A stretch of DNA of 64,000 nt. It comes from Eutreptiella sp. 'Long Island Sound 2002'. Taxonomy: Eukaryota > Euglenozoa > Euglenophyceae > Eutreptiales > Eutreptiaceae. A program made the translations under genes and the position numbers. Below the pieces are notes generated by a model, which saw only the letters and a program-made list of their open reading frames with translations, was not told the DNA's origin and searched no databases. The DNA is taken from assembly GCA_964036045.1 (NCBI GenBank), contig OZ038378.1, forward strand, positions 142,514,933 through 142,578,932. Direction: 5' to 3'. Of the stretch, positions 53,935 to 62,633 are shown piece after piece. Each line of letters begins with the position of its first letter. Positions within the stretch are counted from its first letter, which is position 1.

Positions 53935-55206
53935 CAAATGGCACATCGCGAATGTAGGGGGGCGGGGATTAGTGCGTTCCACCTTGCATTGTGTTGTCTG
54001 GATATGATGAGAGTTTTGACACCTTCACGCTGCCCACCGACGAGCCTGCGCCATTGCATCCTACCCTCCACGAGTAACCTTCACTGGGTTTCAGCCATTC
54101 TAAAATGCACGATGCCGTTTTGTTTTCCAATGCAAATTTTTCTTTGGCCATCAAAAATCTGCAAACACAATAAAACTTGGTAATTCAGGCGAAATTGGTT
54201 TCAATTCAGGGATAAAACACTGTTTATGTGGCATACTCGGCTCTTGGCGCTGCGCTTATTACATTTTCGCTGGTTACGTTCCGTTAACCAGCCGCGGTAT
54301 CCCGCCGCAATCCCAGCGCCGGGGTTTTGCTTTCCTTTTTCCATTTGGCAATTTTCGAAATTTCCAGTTTTGACATTGCCATTTCCAATTTTCCGATTTC
54401 CCCATTTTGGAATTTTGGGCCCCCGAATCCGACTGCCGAATCCTGCATCACACCGCATCCGGGTCCACATACCACCACACGTCTATCACGTGGTGTACGT
54501 TGGACCTGTGGCGGGAAGGCATTGCCTTATGTGGACCCGGATCCGGTGCCAGTGTCGCGGATGTCGCTGCTGTGCTCCCCTTCCTGACACACCGTATTGG
54601 GATGGCGGCGGCGGGTAATCCCTGCGTTCGCGCTCAGCTGGGGCAGTGGGTGGAACACTTCCGGGGGGTTGGGGGGTGGGGTCGCCCCTGTCCCTTCATA
54701 CTCCTCTACACCTCCCTGCTGTGACAGGGTTTCTCGTGCCCGAGCATGCCCTAGGGGCAAACGCATGGCTCGGCTCCCTGTCCGAACGCGCCCTGCTGGT
54801 TCTGCAGTGGCGGTTTTTTTTGACGGGCGCGGGTCCTTTTCTGTTTGCGTGTGCGGGCCGGGCAGTGGGTGGAGCACCTCCCTGGGGACGGGTCGGAGGG
54901 TTGGATTGGCGGGTTTAGCAACACGACGAACATCTCCTTGTGGAAGCTGTTGCACACCCAACCCCGTTCTATCATCCAACCCAAGTACTCTTCGAAAGTA
55001 ACCCACGCGTTTTACCGATGAGTACCTCTTGACCCTGAATTGGTAAATGGGTGGCCCGAACGCTGAGGAAAAGTGGCGGTGGGAACCTGCTTTCCGGGCC
55101 GCGCGTCAGATGGTTGTTCGAATTAAACTGTGCCCGTGTCCTGAGGGCAGGGAGGATCCAGAGAATCAGCCAAACCTGCTTTCCTTGCTTTGCTCTCGTA
55201 GGTCCC
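53935..55206. other. Intergenic region upstream of the LicD-like gene
   Basis: Contains a perfect 15-bp inverted repeat, ATCCGGGTCCACATA at about 54447 and its complement at about 54529. It also has A/T-rich words of the GGAAATT/AATTTCC type at 54330-54415 and two diverged copies of GGGCAGTGGGTGGAGCAC (about 54642 and 54861). TTTGCTCTCGTAG just before 55201 is a good 3' splice site. The open frame extends from there back to 55051, so a 5' exon is possible. Confidence 0.5.
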
Positions 55207-56760
55207 ATGATGACGCTTCAAGCGAACAAGTGGTGTGCAGCAGAACCTCTGCTGTTATTATCTGCAATTGCAATTCTATTTGCATCTACTCTGGTCCTCT
55301 CTCCCAACACGGTTACCCGTGTGCTGACAGCAACAACAACCCAGAGCGTCAACGGCAGCCGCCACGGCGACACCGCCCTGTACAACACCATCGGCATCAA
55401 CGACACCAAGGGGGCCAACACGCGGGCCAGCGACACCCATGGGTACCTCCACCAGGAGTGGCGAGGTCCCACCCCCGCCGTCAGAACACCACCATCCACC
55501 AGGGCATCACCTACAGCGCCCTCGCCTTCGACATCGCCCACAGCTCCGCCGGCGGCGCCCTCGCCAACACCGTCACCAATACCGCCGACAGTGGCAACAC
55601 AGCGCCACCGCCAACCACCCACAGCACCAACCTCCCCAACACCAGAAACGACCGGTACCACCCCACCAGGACCACGAACCGACCAACCACCAGCCACGAG
55701 TGGCACGCCCGGAACCGCCGACCACCCAAACGCAGGCCGCAAGTTCACAACTCACAGGATTCCGGACTCCTTGCCCATGCGCTCTTTGGACTTCAGCTCC
55801 TCTTCGGGGCTGCTGCATACACCTAGTGCCGGAGGAAAAATAAAAATAAAGAATCACAGCATTGTTGAGCACCGTGGTCATATCTGCCCGAATGCTCAGA
55901 TTCTGGGTGTGCAGTGCGAGCGTAATGCATTAGATGGATGTTCTGCAGGCCAGTCTGCTGCAATGCAGGCCGCGCTGCAGAAACTAGTGCCGTTTTTACA
56001 ATGTATGAATCAAGTGATCGGGAAAGGCCAGTGGTTTCTTTCTCAGGGAACGTTGATACATGCTCTTCGCTGGGGGGGCCCGGTGCCCTGCACGACTGGG
56101 GAGGAAGAGGACGTCGACATTGACTTGTTTGCATTATACGATGGCAATGCCTCGACTGTGAATCGTCTTGCATCTGAGATCCAGCAATGCCTAGTCTCGA
56201 AAGGTTACGTCCAAGGGGAGTTCACATGGGGTGTGCATAGCACCATTCCGACGTACTTTTTATTGGAGCACAATTCGAATCTGGCAGGCGAACCGTTTTG
56301 GGAGGGCTATGAGGTGCATTTCTTGACACCCGTCGGAGATTTGCTTCAGCCCACAGTTGACTCGGTTTCGCGCCCCATCTTCTATCGACACGAGAAGAAT
56401 CTCAGCATTGGGCTGCCTGGTAACCATTGGGGGTATGCAGATTACATTTTCGAGTCCTGGGGTGGCCACGGTGTCCCAGCAGACATTGTTGTAGATGCAC
56501 GTAGGGTTGTCCCCAACAAATGTCTCTATGCTGGTGTTGAAACTGGATGCCCAAGGGATTTTCTGGCCTACCTCAATGGGGTCAGTGGTCGGAAGTATGC
56601 GCCCACACCAGTTTGCTTCCCCCTTTCTTGTGGTACTGCAGACAACGGATGTCTCCCCGGATCATCGACTAGACTTCGAATTAAACAAAGTGCTGAATTG
56701 CTTTCAGCGCGGGGATTCGCAAGTTTTGCGCCAATGATTGCAGCTCTTGAAAAAAAGTGA
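55207..56760 (+). CDS. Membrane-anchored LicD/fukutin-like phosphotransferase
   Basis: Starting at Met 55207 (MMTLQANKWC) the protein is 517 residues. A hydrophobic segment at about 13-32 (AEPLLLLSAIAILFASTLVLS) is a signal anchor, so a type II Golgi/ER membrane protein is likely. A Pro/Thr/Ser-rich stalk (about 87-175) links to the lumenal domain. The LicD nucleotidyltransferase signature is clear: FLSQGTLIHALRWGGPVPC (about 281-291) followed by EEEDVDIDLF (about 302-308), the metal-binding DxD region of LicD and fukutin-type enzymes. These transfer phosphocholine, ribitol-phosphate or sugar-phosphate to glycans. The C-terminal part is Cys-rich (CLYAGVETGCPRDF, CFPLSCGTADNGC), suggesting disulphides in the secretory pathway. 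The donor and acceptor cannot be told. A 5' exon is possible because an acceptor-like CTCTCGTAG sits just upstream. Confidence 0.8.
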   Translation: MMTLQANKWCAAEPLLLLSAIAILFASTLVLSPNTVTRVLTATTTQSVNGSRHGDTALYNTIGINDTKGANTRASDTHGYLHQEWRGPTPAVRTPPSTRASPTAPSPSTSPTAPPAAPSPTPSPIPPTVATQRHRQPPTAPTSPTPETTGTTPPGPRTDQPPATSGTPGTADHPNAGRKFTTHRIPDSLPMRSLDFSSSSGLLHTPSAGGKIKIKNHSIVEHRGHICPNAQILGVQCERNALDGCSAGQSAAMQAALQKLVPFLQCMNQVIGKGQWFLSQGTLIHALRWGGPVPCTTGEEEDVDIDLFALYDGNASTVNRLASEIQQCLVSKGYVQGEFTWGVHSTIPTYFLLEHNSNLAGEPFWEGYEVHFLTPVGDLLQPTVDSVSRPIFYRHEKNLSIGLPGNHWGYADYIFESWGGHGVPADIVVDARRVVPNKCLYAGVETGCPRDFLAYLNGVSGRKYAPTPVCFPLSCGTADNGCLPGSSTRLRIKQSAELLSARGFASFAPMIAALEKK

Positions 56761-56903
56761 ACGGTCTGACGCCTTGAGTGCTTTTTTTGCCATTCTCGCA
56801 TTGTGATGCTTCTCAGTTAATTTGTCTAAATAGATGTTATCGCACATATTACCGGTAAGGTTGCAGGGGGAAAAACATGTTTACCAGTGCTGTTACTGGT
56901 AAG

Positions 56904-57583
56904 AATGGGTCCTGTATTTTTTTTTAGATTCGGATAATTTTTTTCGAGGTTGTATTTTTTTAGCTAAAAAAAATAATCCGCACTAAAAAAATTATTCTGC
57001 GCTAAAAAACAAATATTCCGCGCTAGACATTTATTTTCTGCTCGGAGTATTTTTTTTTAGCGCGAATGCAGCAAAATTTTAGAAGTGGTCAAAAAAGTGT
57101 TATGGGCGATTCCCTGGGCACCTGTGGGGGGATTCAGTGTGTGCGGGGACCCCGTGACTGCACGGGTGATGATTTTGAACCCCCCCACCCAGCTTGGATT
57201 TACACCCTGTTTCAGCCATTGCTACCTTTTTGCGCATTCCCACCACATCCACTCTTTTTCTGGGTTGATTGCTCCCCACCCACGGGGGGCGCTGACCTGT
57301 GAGGCTTGACCCCCCCCCACCCCACCCCCCTCTAGACCCCCTCTGGAGCGCCAGACGAGGCACTATACAAATGTCGTCTGTTGCGCAGACATTTGCAATG
57401 CAATCGTCAGCCCACGGAGCAGGGGGACCTATGCAGAGAGTTCATCGCAGAAGATCACAGGTACTATCTGAATGTGGTAAAGTAGGGTACTCAGCCACCT
57501 TGGCCAGAGCCCATGTGCACAGTTTCATCTGCTCAGAGAACAGGGGTCTTCCTTCCCTAGGGGACCTATGCAAAGAGGTCATT
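56904..57583 (+). repeat. Copy 2 of the dispersed LINE-type 5' leader
   Basis: It matches 14341-15035 along its length (see there). The A/T-rich start, the TTTACACCCTGTTTCA block and the AGTAGGGTACTCAGCCACC end are all present. Here it is directly followed by the ORF of the same element. Confidence 0.85.
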
Positions 57584-58158
57584 TGAACGGATCATACATA
57601 ATGCCTGAATTTTGTGAAGTAGGGTACTCAGCCACCTTGGTCAGAGCCCAGGGGCACAATTTCAAGGGTTGGGGTAAGGTGCTCGCAATGGAGGGCTCTG
57701 AGTGCACGATCAAGTGGCAGACAGAAAAGAAACCCAGTTCCAATTCTATTACAGATGTGTTTCTTACTGCTTTTCATAGCATTCCAACTTCGGATAGTGC
57801 ATCAGAGGCCGCTTTGTATCCGGAGTCTGACCACGAAGCTACTGACCCAAAAACGTCCCTACGCTCGGCTGCTCAGCAGAATACTCAGATGCAGAGTGAT
57901 CCAGCCAAGCTTGCTCATTTCTTCTGCAGTACCACGTGCCATCCACGTGGCTGTGCTGCAGTGTCTGACAGCCATAGTGACCAAGTCCTTAGAACCCTGC
58001 TTCCCAACACATCAGTTCTTGCATCGAATGCTCATTTTCTGCGTCTTTCGCAGCCTGCCCAGTCAGTCCCAAGTTCCAGATTCCTTGCTCAGACTTTGTT
58101 CAGAGGCATTATTCGGTGCACAAAGACGAGTGGTTTTGCCACTGAGAGGTGGTTTTGA
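57568..58158 (+). CDS. Leader ORF of a LINE-like element
   Basis: The frame is 196 residues. From MPEFCEVGYSATLVRAQG on it parallels the minus-strand copy at 15486-16046, with an extra segment (FKGWGKVLAMEGSECTIKW) that the other copy lacks. It shares SITDVFLTAFHSIP, ESDHEATDPKTSLRSAA and LAHFFCSTTCHPR. The two diverge after NAHFLRLSQ: the 15.5-kb copy enters the endonuclease start, this one does not. The Cys/His pattern CSTTCHPRGCAAVSDSH could be a small metal site. Function unknown. Two conserved copies suggest the frame was once translated. Confidence 0.5.
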   Translation: MQRGHLNGSYIMPEFCEVGYSATLVRAQGHNFKGWGKVLAMEGSECTIKWQTEKKPSSNSITDVFLTAFHSIPTSDSASEAALYPESDHEATDPKTSLRSAAQQNTQMQSDPAKLAHFFCSTTCHPRGCAAVSDSHSDQVLRTLLPNTSVLASNAHFLRLSQPAQSVPSSRFLAQTLFRGIIRCTKTSGFATERWF

Positions 58159-58404
58159 AGCACTACTCAGTGGGTGCACAATTTTGCTGATAATTTCATG
58201 CTCAAGTGTTGCTCTTTCCAAATGTCTTCAGATGCTGGGTCAACAAAGGCCGACCAGGGTGCACACAGTGACCCCCCCCCCCCAAATTGGGGGCCCAGTT
58301 CGGCCGACTTCTCCAATTTGTCCTGCCGACTTGTTGGGTTGCTGGATTTCGCTCATTTGTTCTCCTGACTTGTTGGGTTTCTGTGAATTCGCTGATTCAT
58401 TTTG

Positions 58405-59231
58405 CCGACACAGAGTCACTGGAAGCCTGTGTGCAGTCATCTTCTTCCAGCAAGCTTTGATTCTGCAGTGAAAACCATTTTTCTCCTCAGGACAAGTGAC
58501 AAAAGTGCAAAAAACAATGGGTCCTAGCATTGAACCGATTTGTGGGGTTTCTGTGATTTGGCCGTTTCGTTCTGCCGATTTGTTGGGGCCTCTGGGATTC
58601 TAGGTCACCTGACTGGAGGGGTCACTGCAAGATGTGTTCATTTATTTTGGGACACTGGATAATATCTTTTCTTTCTATATTGGTTGTTCAGATTGGCACC
58701 ATGAAGTGTTTGTATTGCCCACAAAAAGACGCATCCGTGGTCCGCTGGGATTCATTGTCCCACAATGGTCAAATTTTTCTGCGGGACAAAAACCCTGATG
58801 CTGGTCAGGGGGCAGTTTGTGACTTGTGTGTTCGCTCTGCACGCCCCAGTGTGTGTTCTTAAACCGCCATTCTTCCAGCACCTAATCATCAGCCCCCCGA
58901 TCAGTGGATTCTGGGCTGCAGGTGCCTTCGGGTCCTGAAGTTGTGTCTGGTGCAGCCACGTCTTTAGCCACAGAGTCAGTGGAAGCCTATGTGCATTCAT
59001 CTTCTTCCGGCAAGCTTTGTTTGTGCAGTGAAAACCAATTTTCTCCTCAGGACAAGTGACAAAAGTGCAAAAAACAATGGGTCCTGGCATTGAACCGATT
59101 TGTGGGGTTTCTGTGATTTGGCCGTTTCGTTCTGCCGAATTGTTGGGGCCTCTGGGATTCTAGGTCACCTGACTGGAGGGGTCACTCCAAGATGTGTTCA
59201 TTTACTTAGGGACACTGGATAATATCTTTTT
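58405..59231 (+). repeat. Direct duplication of about 265 bp
   Basis: About 58405-58672 recurs at 58968-59231. Shared landmarks are CACAGAGTCA, GACAAGTGACAAAAGTGCAA, CATTGAACCGATTTGTGGGG, CTGTGATTTGGCCGTTTCG and CACTGGATAATATCTTTT. Between them lie about 300 unrelated bases. No gene is seen. Confidence 0.88.
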
Positions 59232-59661
59232 TGATCCATCTCAACATCTCCAGTACTCTGACGTGGTCCGCTCTGGGCTGCATATGTACAGTGTAGGGGG
59301 TTCCGTAAGGTACATTCGGGCTGTCGCGAAATGGTACGGGCAGGTCACACTATAACTGGCAACGGATAGGGGGGGGGGATCCCCCGCAGTTGTGTGAATG
59401 GAGGCTCAGGGGAGCAAAGCAGTGTCACTGGCAAAGAAGTCGAAAGCAGTGTCACTGCGGAGCGGCGCCAGTTCCAAACCAGTGGAAACCTGAGCCTGAC
59501 TTACGTTTACTCGGTGGGTTGGGCACTTCACTTCGTGGGGACTGGCGGATGCCTGCAGAGCGAATCAAGAGTGAGCAAGAAATAGCTGGATAGATTGCTG
59601 ACGACGAATGTCACGGCGGTTACGCGTCGGCCTCTTAGCAGGGGGTACCGATGGGACTGAG

Positions 59662-61040
59662 TCACGGTATCGGCGTTTGTGTGGCGCTGACCGAGGTTTG
59701 CTTTGAAAGCTTACTGGGAGGGGTGGGGGAGGGTGGTACACTTGGGTGTGAACAGGGGGGGGGTCTATCTGACGTGCTATATGGTCCGCCTGAGTCGAAG
59801 AATGTGTTCACAGACAAGGGAGGAGGCGGCGGGTCGGGAAGGGGATGGTTTCTACGATGATTGCATGCATCTTTCACTATTGCTGTGATGGTTTTCCTGC
59901 GGGGTTTCAGGGCTTCATAAAACATTTGTTTGGTGGAGCGACTTTCAGTGAACTGGGCGTACAGAGACAGAGGGACAAGGGACCGGGCGAAGTTGCGCAG
60001 TTCTCCTCGTGTCCGGTCACCCTCCAGCCACCGCATGACCATGGGGCCCAGGAGTGGCCCCCAGGCATAAGCCATTCGTTCAAGAAACACTGAGAACTCC
60101 GGGCAAAAGGCAACAGATGACACAATGTCCAGGGGATGCTGACTGTTGCATAAGGAGCAATGCCGATCAGAGAGATCCCAGAAGGCACCTGACCCTGCTA
60201 CTGTCTTGACTCCCAAAGTCCACTTAGCGGCAAAGGAACTAAACCAGGAATAGTGCCGAAGCCAATCAAAGCTGGTCGTCACCGCGATGCCAGTGTGAGC
60301 GTGCCGTGGGTACAGGCGTTTGCGGGCGGTACTACCGAATTTTTGGATGCTAACCTGGCCTTTAAAGGTGATTGATTCTTGTTGCGGGGGGGGGGCAGAT
60401 AGGGAGTGGCAACAACACAGGCATAAGAGGTGTATTTGGCAAAACTGTCAGCGAGTTCATTTCCAGTGAATCCCACATGCGATTTAAGCCACCCGGCTCC
60501 GATATTGAAGGCCATGCCATGGATGAGGTCGTCCAGGACTGCCTGCCACGTGCCCTGGGTAGAAGAACTAGCTGAGGGAAGGGGCGTTTTTGAAACTACA
60601 TCGTCCACGCAGCTCACCAGCTGGGAGTTGTCGATACAGAAAAAAGCTGATCCGCGGAATGCCACAGAGTGGAGGTAGCGCGTACACTGTGTGAAGGCCC
60701 AGAATTCTGCATCTTTGCTGCCCTGATGGGGACATGGGATCGCAAGCGCGAGGGTCGTGCCGTCTGGCCAGCAGAGGATGGCGGCTGACTGCGCGAGTGG
60801 TTTGTCCCAGGAGCCGTCCAGGTATACCCACAGCATGTCCCTTGACGCCGGGGATTGCCACGCTTCCAAGACACTCTCGCACCCCCACTCTGTCAGGGAA
60901 GATACCTGGAGTTTGGGGGCAGGGCCGGAGTACTTGAATAAGTGACCATATTGATTGGATTCCACAAACTGAGAGGCATAAGGTGGCGGGTAGGGGGGCA
61001 AGGGAGGGGGCAGCGAGAGCAACGGGGGGGCCAGTTTCAC
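59662..61040 (-). pseudogene. 3' part of a LINE: RNase H and Cys/His tail, frameshifted
   Basis: On the minus strand the first frame (61040 to 60279) contains RNase H: LWVYLDGSWDKPL (Asp), GSKDAEFWAF (Glu), FFCIDNSQLVSC (Asp) and LKSHVGFTGNELADSFAKY (His and last Asp). It ends near 60279, and a second frame from 60282 continues with SFDWLRHYSWFSSFAAKW and CSLCNSQHPLDIVSSVAFCP, the Cys-Cys-His-Cys tail found after RNase H in many LINE ORF2 proteins. One indel near 60280-60300 separates the two. Upstream Pro/Leu-rich sequence ([13 protein letters not shown]) replaces the RT, so the copy is 5'-truncated, as LINE copies often are. It differs clearly from the RNase H at window start and from the PAT-like one. 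Confidence 0.8.
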
Positions 61041-61200
61041 GTGTGTGCTCTGAGGGGGGGGTCTGGGAGTAGTTGCGGGGGTGGGTGAAGGGAGAAATTG
61101 TGCAGTTTGTCTTTCACATGGAATTCAGTGCCATCTGAGTGGAATCGTATTTTTGAAGCTTGTGCGTGTTCGTCGTATTCTATGACTGCCCCCGTGTGCC

Positions 61201-61575
61201 ATGCTGCTTATAATACTCACTAATAAGCAACTCATACCTACCGTGGCGTACCGTCTACTCGCAGGTCCAGTGCCAGCAGCACAGCTACACTCACTCCAGC
61301 AAACAGTGTGGTACAATCTCTGTAAATATGGCCGTCTCCCTCGGTCAATGTCTCCTAAAGACCGACACACCACAATGAAACTCGTCCCTCTGGAAACTTT
61401 TGTTCAATCGCAAATTCATAATTACTCGAAGCGTTATCTCAACGAAGACGGCCCCACGCAATCAAACCACTTCGTCCGCACGGCCCTCCTGTCCCCCACT
61501 ACTAACTGGTTACAGGAGGCGTTCGTAGACGCAACCAATGCGCTGGGCGGCAGGTGTCATGGCTTCGGGCCCTGA
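61201..61575 (+). pseudogene. LINE reverse-transcriptase C-terminal fragment
   Basis: LLIILTNKQLIPTVAYRLLA followed by AAQLHSLQQTVWYNL and SPKDRHTTMKLVPLETF resembles the thumb and connection region of LINE RTs, where N-x-K-L-P-x-x-x-Y-R-L is followed by a Q-x-x-x-W stretch. It lies on the plus strand, opposite to the RNase H fragment that starts only 160 bp away, so the two are separate insertions or an inverted rearrangement. The catalytic palm is missing. The frame is open for 124 codons. Confidence 0.5.
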
Positions 61576-61708
61576 ACCCATGCAAAACTGACAGTCTGAT
61601 GCCAGGCGAAGAAGTGCACGTCCAGTTCAACTCGCGTCCATCAGGTTTATTTTTTCCTCGGAGGGCAGTGGAAGGTTAGCCAATCGTTCATCCTCTTCTA
61701 CCAAAGCT

Positions 61709-62460
61709 CATACCCCCCCCCCCCCCTTGTCGTTCCCCACCCCTTGTCGTTCCCCAGGGGGGGGTGGGGGACCGTCACTTGGTCAACCCAAAATTTTTCG
61801 TTGCGGCTCATTGTGTTGTTGTGTGGGTGACTGTGTTGTGGGGCACTGCCACTTGTATCCCTTGCACTCATGGCGGGACATTTTGCTTACTTTCGCTGAA
61901 ATGGAACTTGACAGCACAACCATGTTTCCCCCTGGGACCGGACAAATGTGACGGATGATGATAGTGACCTGAATTCTGACACGGAGGTTGTGTGGGTGAA
62001 GAGTGCTTGTGGTGTATGGGGTATGGGACACAGTTTTGGGAACAAGTTGTATTTTACAAGGCACATTCCCGAAGGGAAATGGGTTCCCAAAAACCTGCTT
62101 GCGCCTGCCAAGCCTCCTACCAAGAAGGCAAAACCACCACCCACGAGTGCTGCCCAAAGCATTCTAGTGGAAAGTGGAGAGCATGTGCCAGAGTTCAAGG
62201 TGAAGTGGAGCAGGACCAAGAAATTTTACACCGAGCCGGTCAAGGAGTAGGTCTCCATACATGGGCAGCCCTTTGAACGTATCTTATGCTGAATTCTTTC
62301 GTTTTATGCTGCAATTTCTGTGCCTGAAAATGTGCGTGTATGGTGGTAGTGCGGTCCCCCAGGGGGGGGTGGGGGACCGTCACTCGGTGACCGTCCCCCA
62401 GGGGGTGGTGGGGGACCGTCTTCCCCGGGGTGGGGAACGACAAGGGGCGGGGGGGGTATG
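61709..62460 (+). mobile_element. 752-bp element with 36-bp terminal inverted repeats
   Basis: CATAC then a C run then TTGTCGTTCCCCACCCC at 61709-61744 is mirrored at 62425-62460, with one substitution and one base of length difference in the C run. A second shared block, AGGGGGGGGTGGGGGACCG, lies just inside each end in direct orientation (61757 and 62359). The flanks AAAGCT and AAGGCT are similar but not a clean target duplication. The interior has one short ORF. It could be a non-autonomous DNA element. Confidence 0.6.
61948..62250 (+). CDS. Small acidic/basic hypothetical ORF inside the TIR element
   Basis: The frame is 100 residues and lacks an ATG at its start (it opens with GTG, and is open a few codons further upstream). 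An acidic head (TDDDSDLNSDTEVVW) is followed by SFGNKLYFTRHIPEGKW, a Lys/Pro-rich stretch with PTKKAKPPP (possible nuclear signal), and EFKVKWSRTKKFYTEPVKE. The composition looks protein-like, unlike the low-complexity frames nearby. I do not recognise it. It may be an exon of a larger gene or a passenger of the element. Confidence 0.35.
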   Translation: MTDDDSDLNSDTEVVWVKSACGVWGMGHSFGNKLYFTRHIPEGKWVPKNLLAPAKPPTKKAKPPPTSAAQSILVESGEHVPEFKVKWSRTKKFYTEPVKE

Positions 62461-62465
62461 AAGGC

Positions 62466-62633
62466 TTGCGAACCAAGGTGTGTCCCTGCCATCACAATTT
62501 TATTCTCGTGCGTGAGAACAGCCGCTTCCTCTGCCATGAGGGTCGAATTTCGTAGTTCATTGGGATGCGCGCAAATGATGGCGGTTCCGTTTACCGTGAA
62601 GCCATGGGCAAGGGCTATAGAGTCAGCATCTTC
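62466..62633 (-). other. Protein-like stretch, minus strand, unassigned
   Basis: The minus strand reads FEDADSIALAHGFTVNGTA, then CAHPNELRNSTLMAEEAAV and HENKIVMAGTHLGSQAF without stops. The composition is that of a folded protein rather than the low-complexity noise around it. It is closed upstream by a TAG and runs into C/G-rich sequence downstream, so it would have to be an exon or remnant. Confidence 0.25.
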
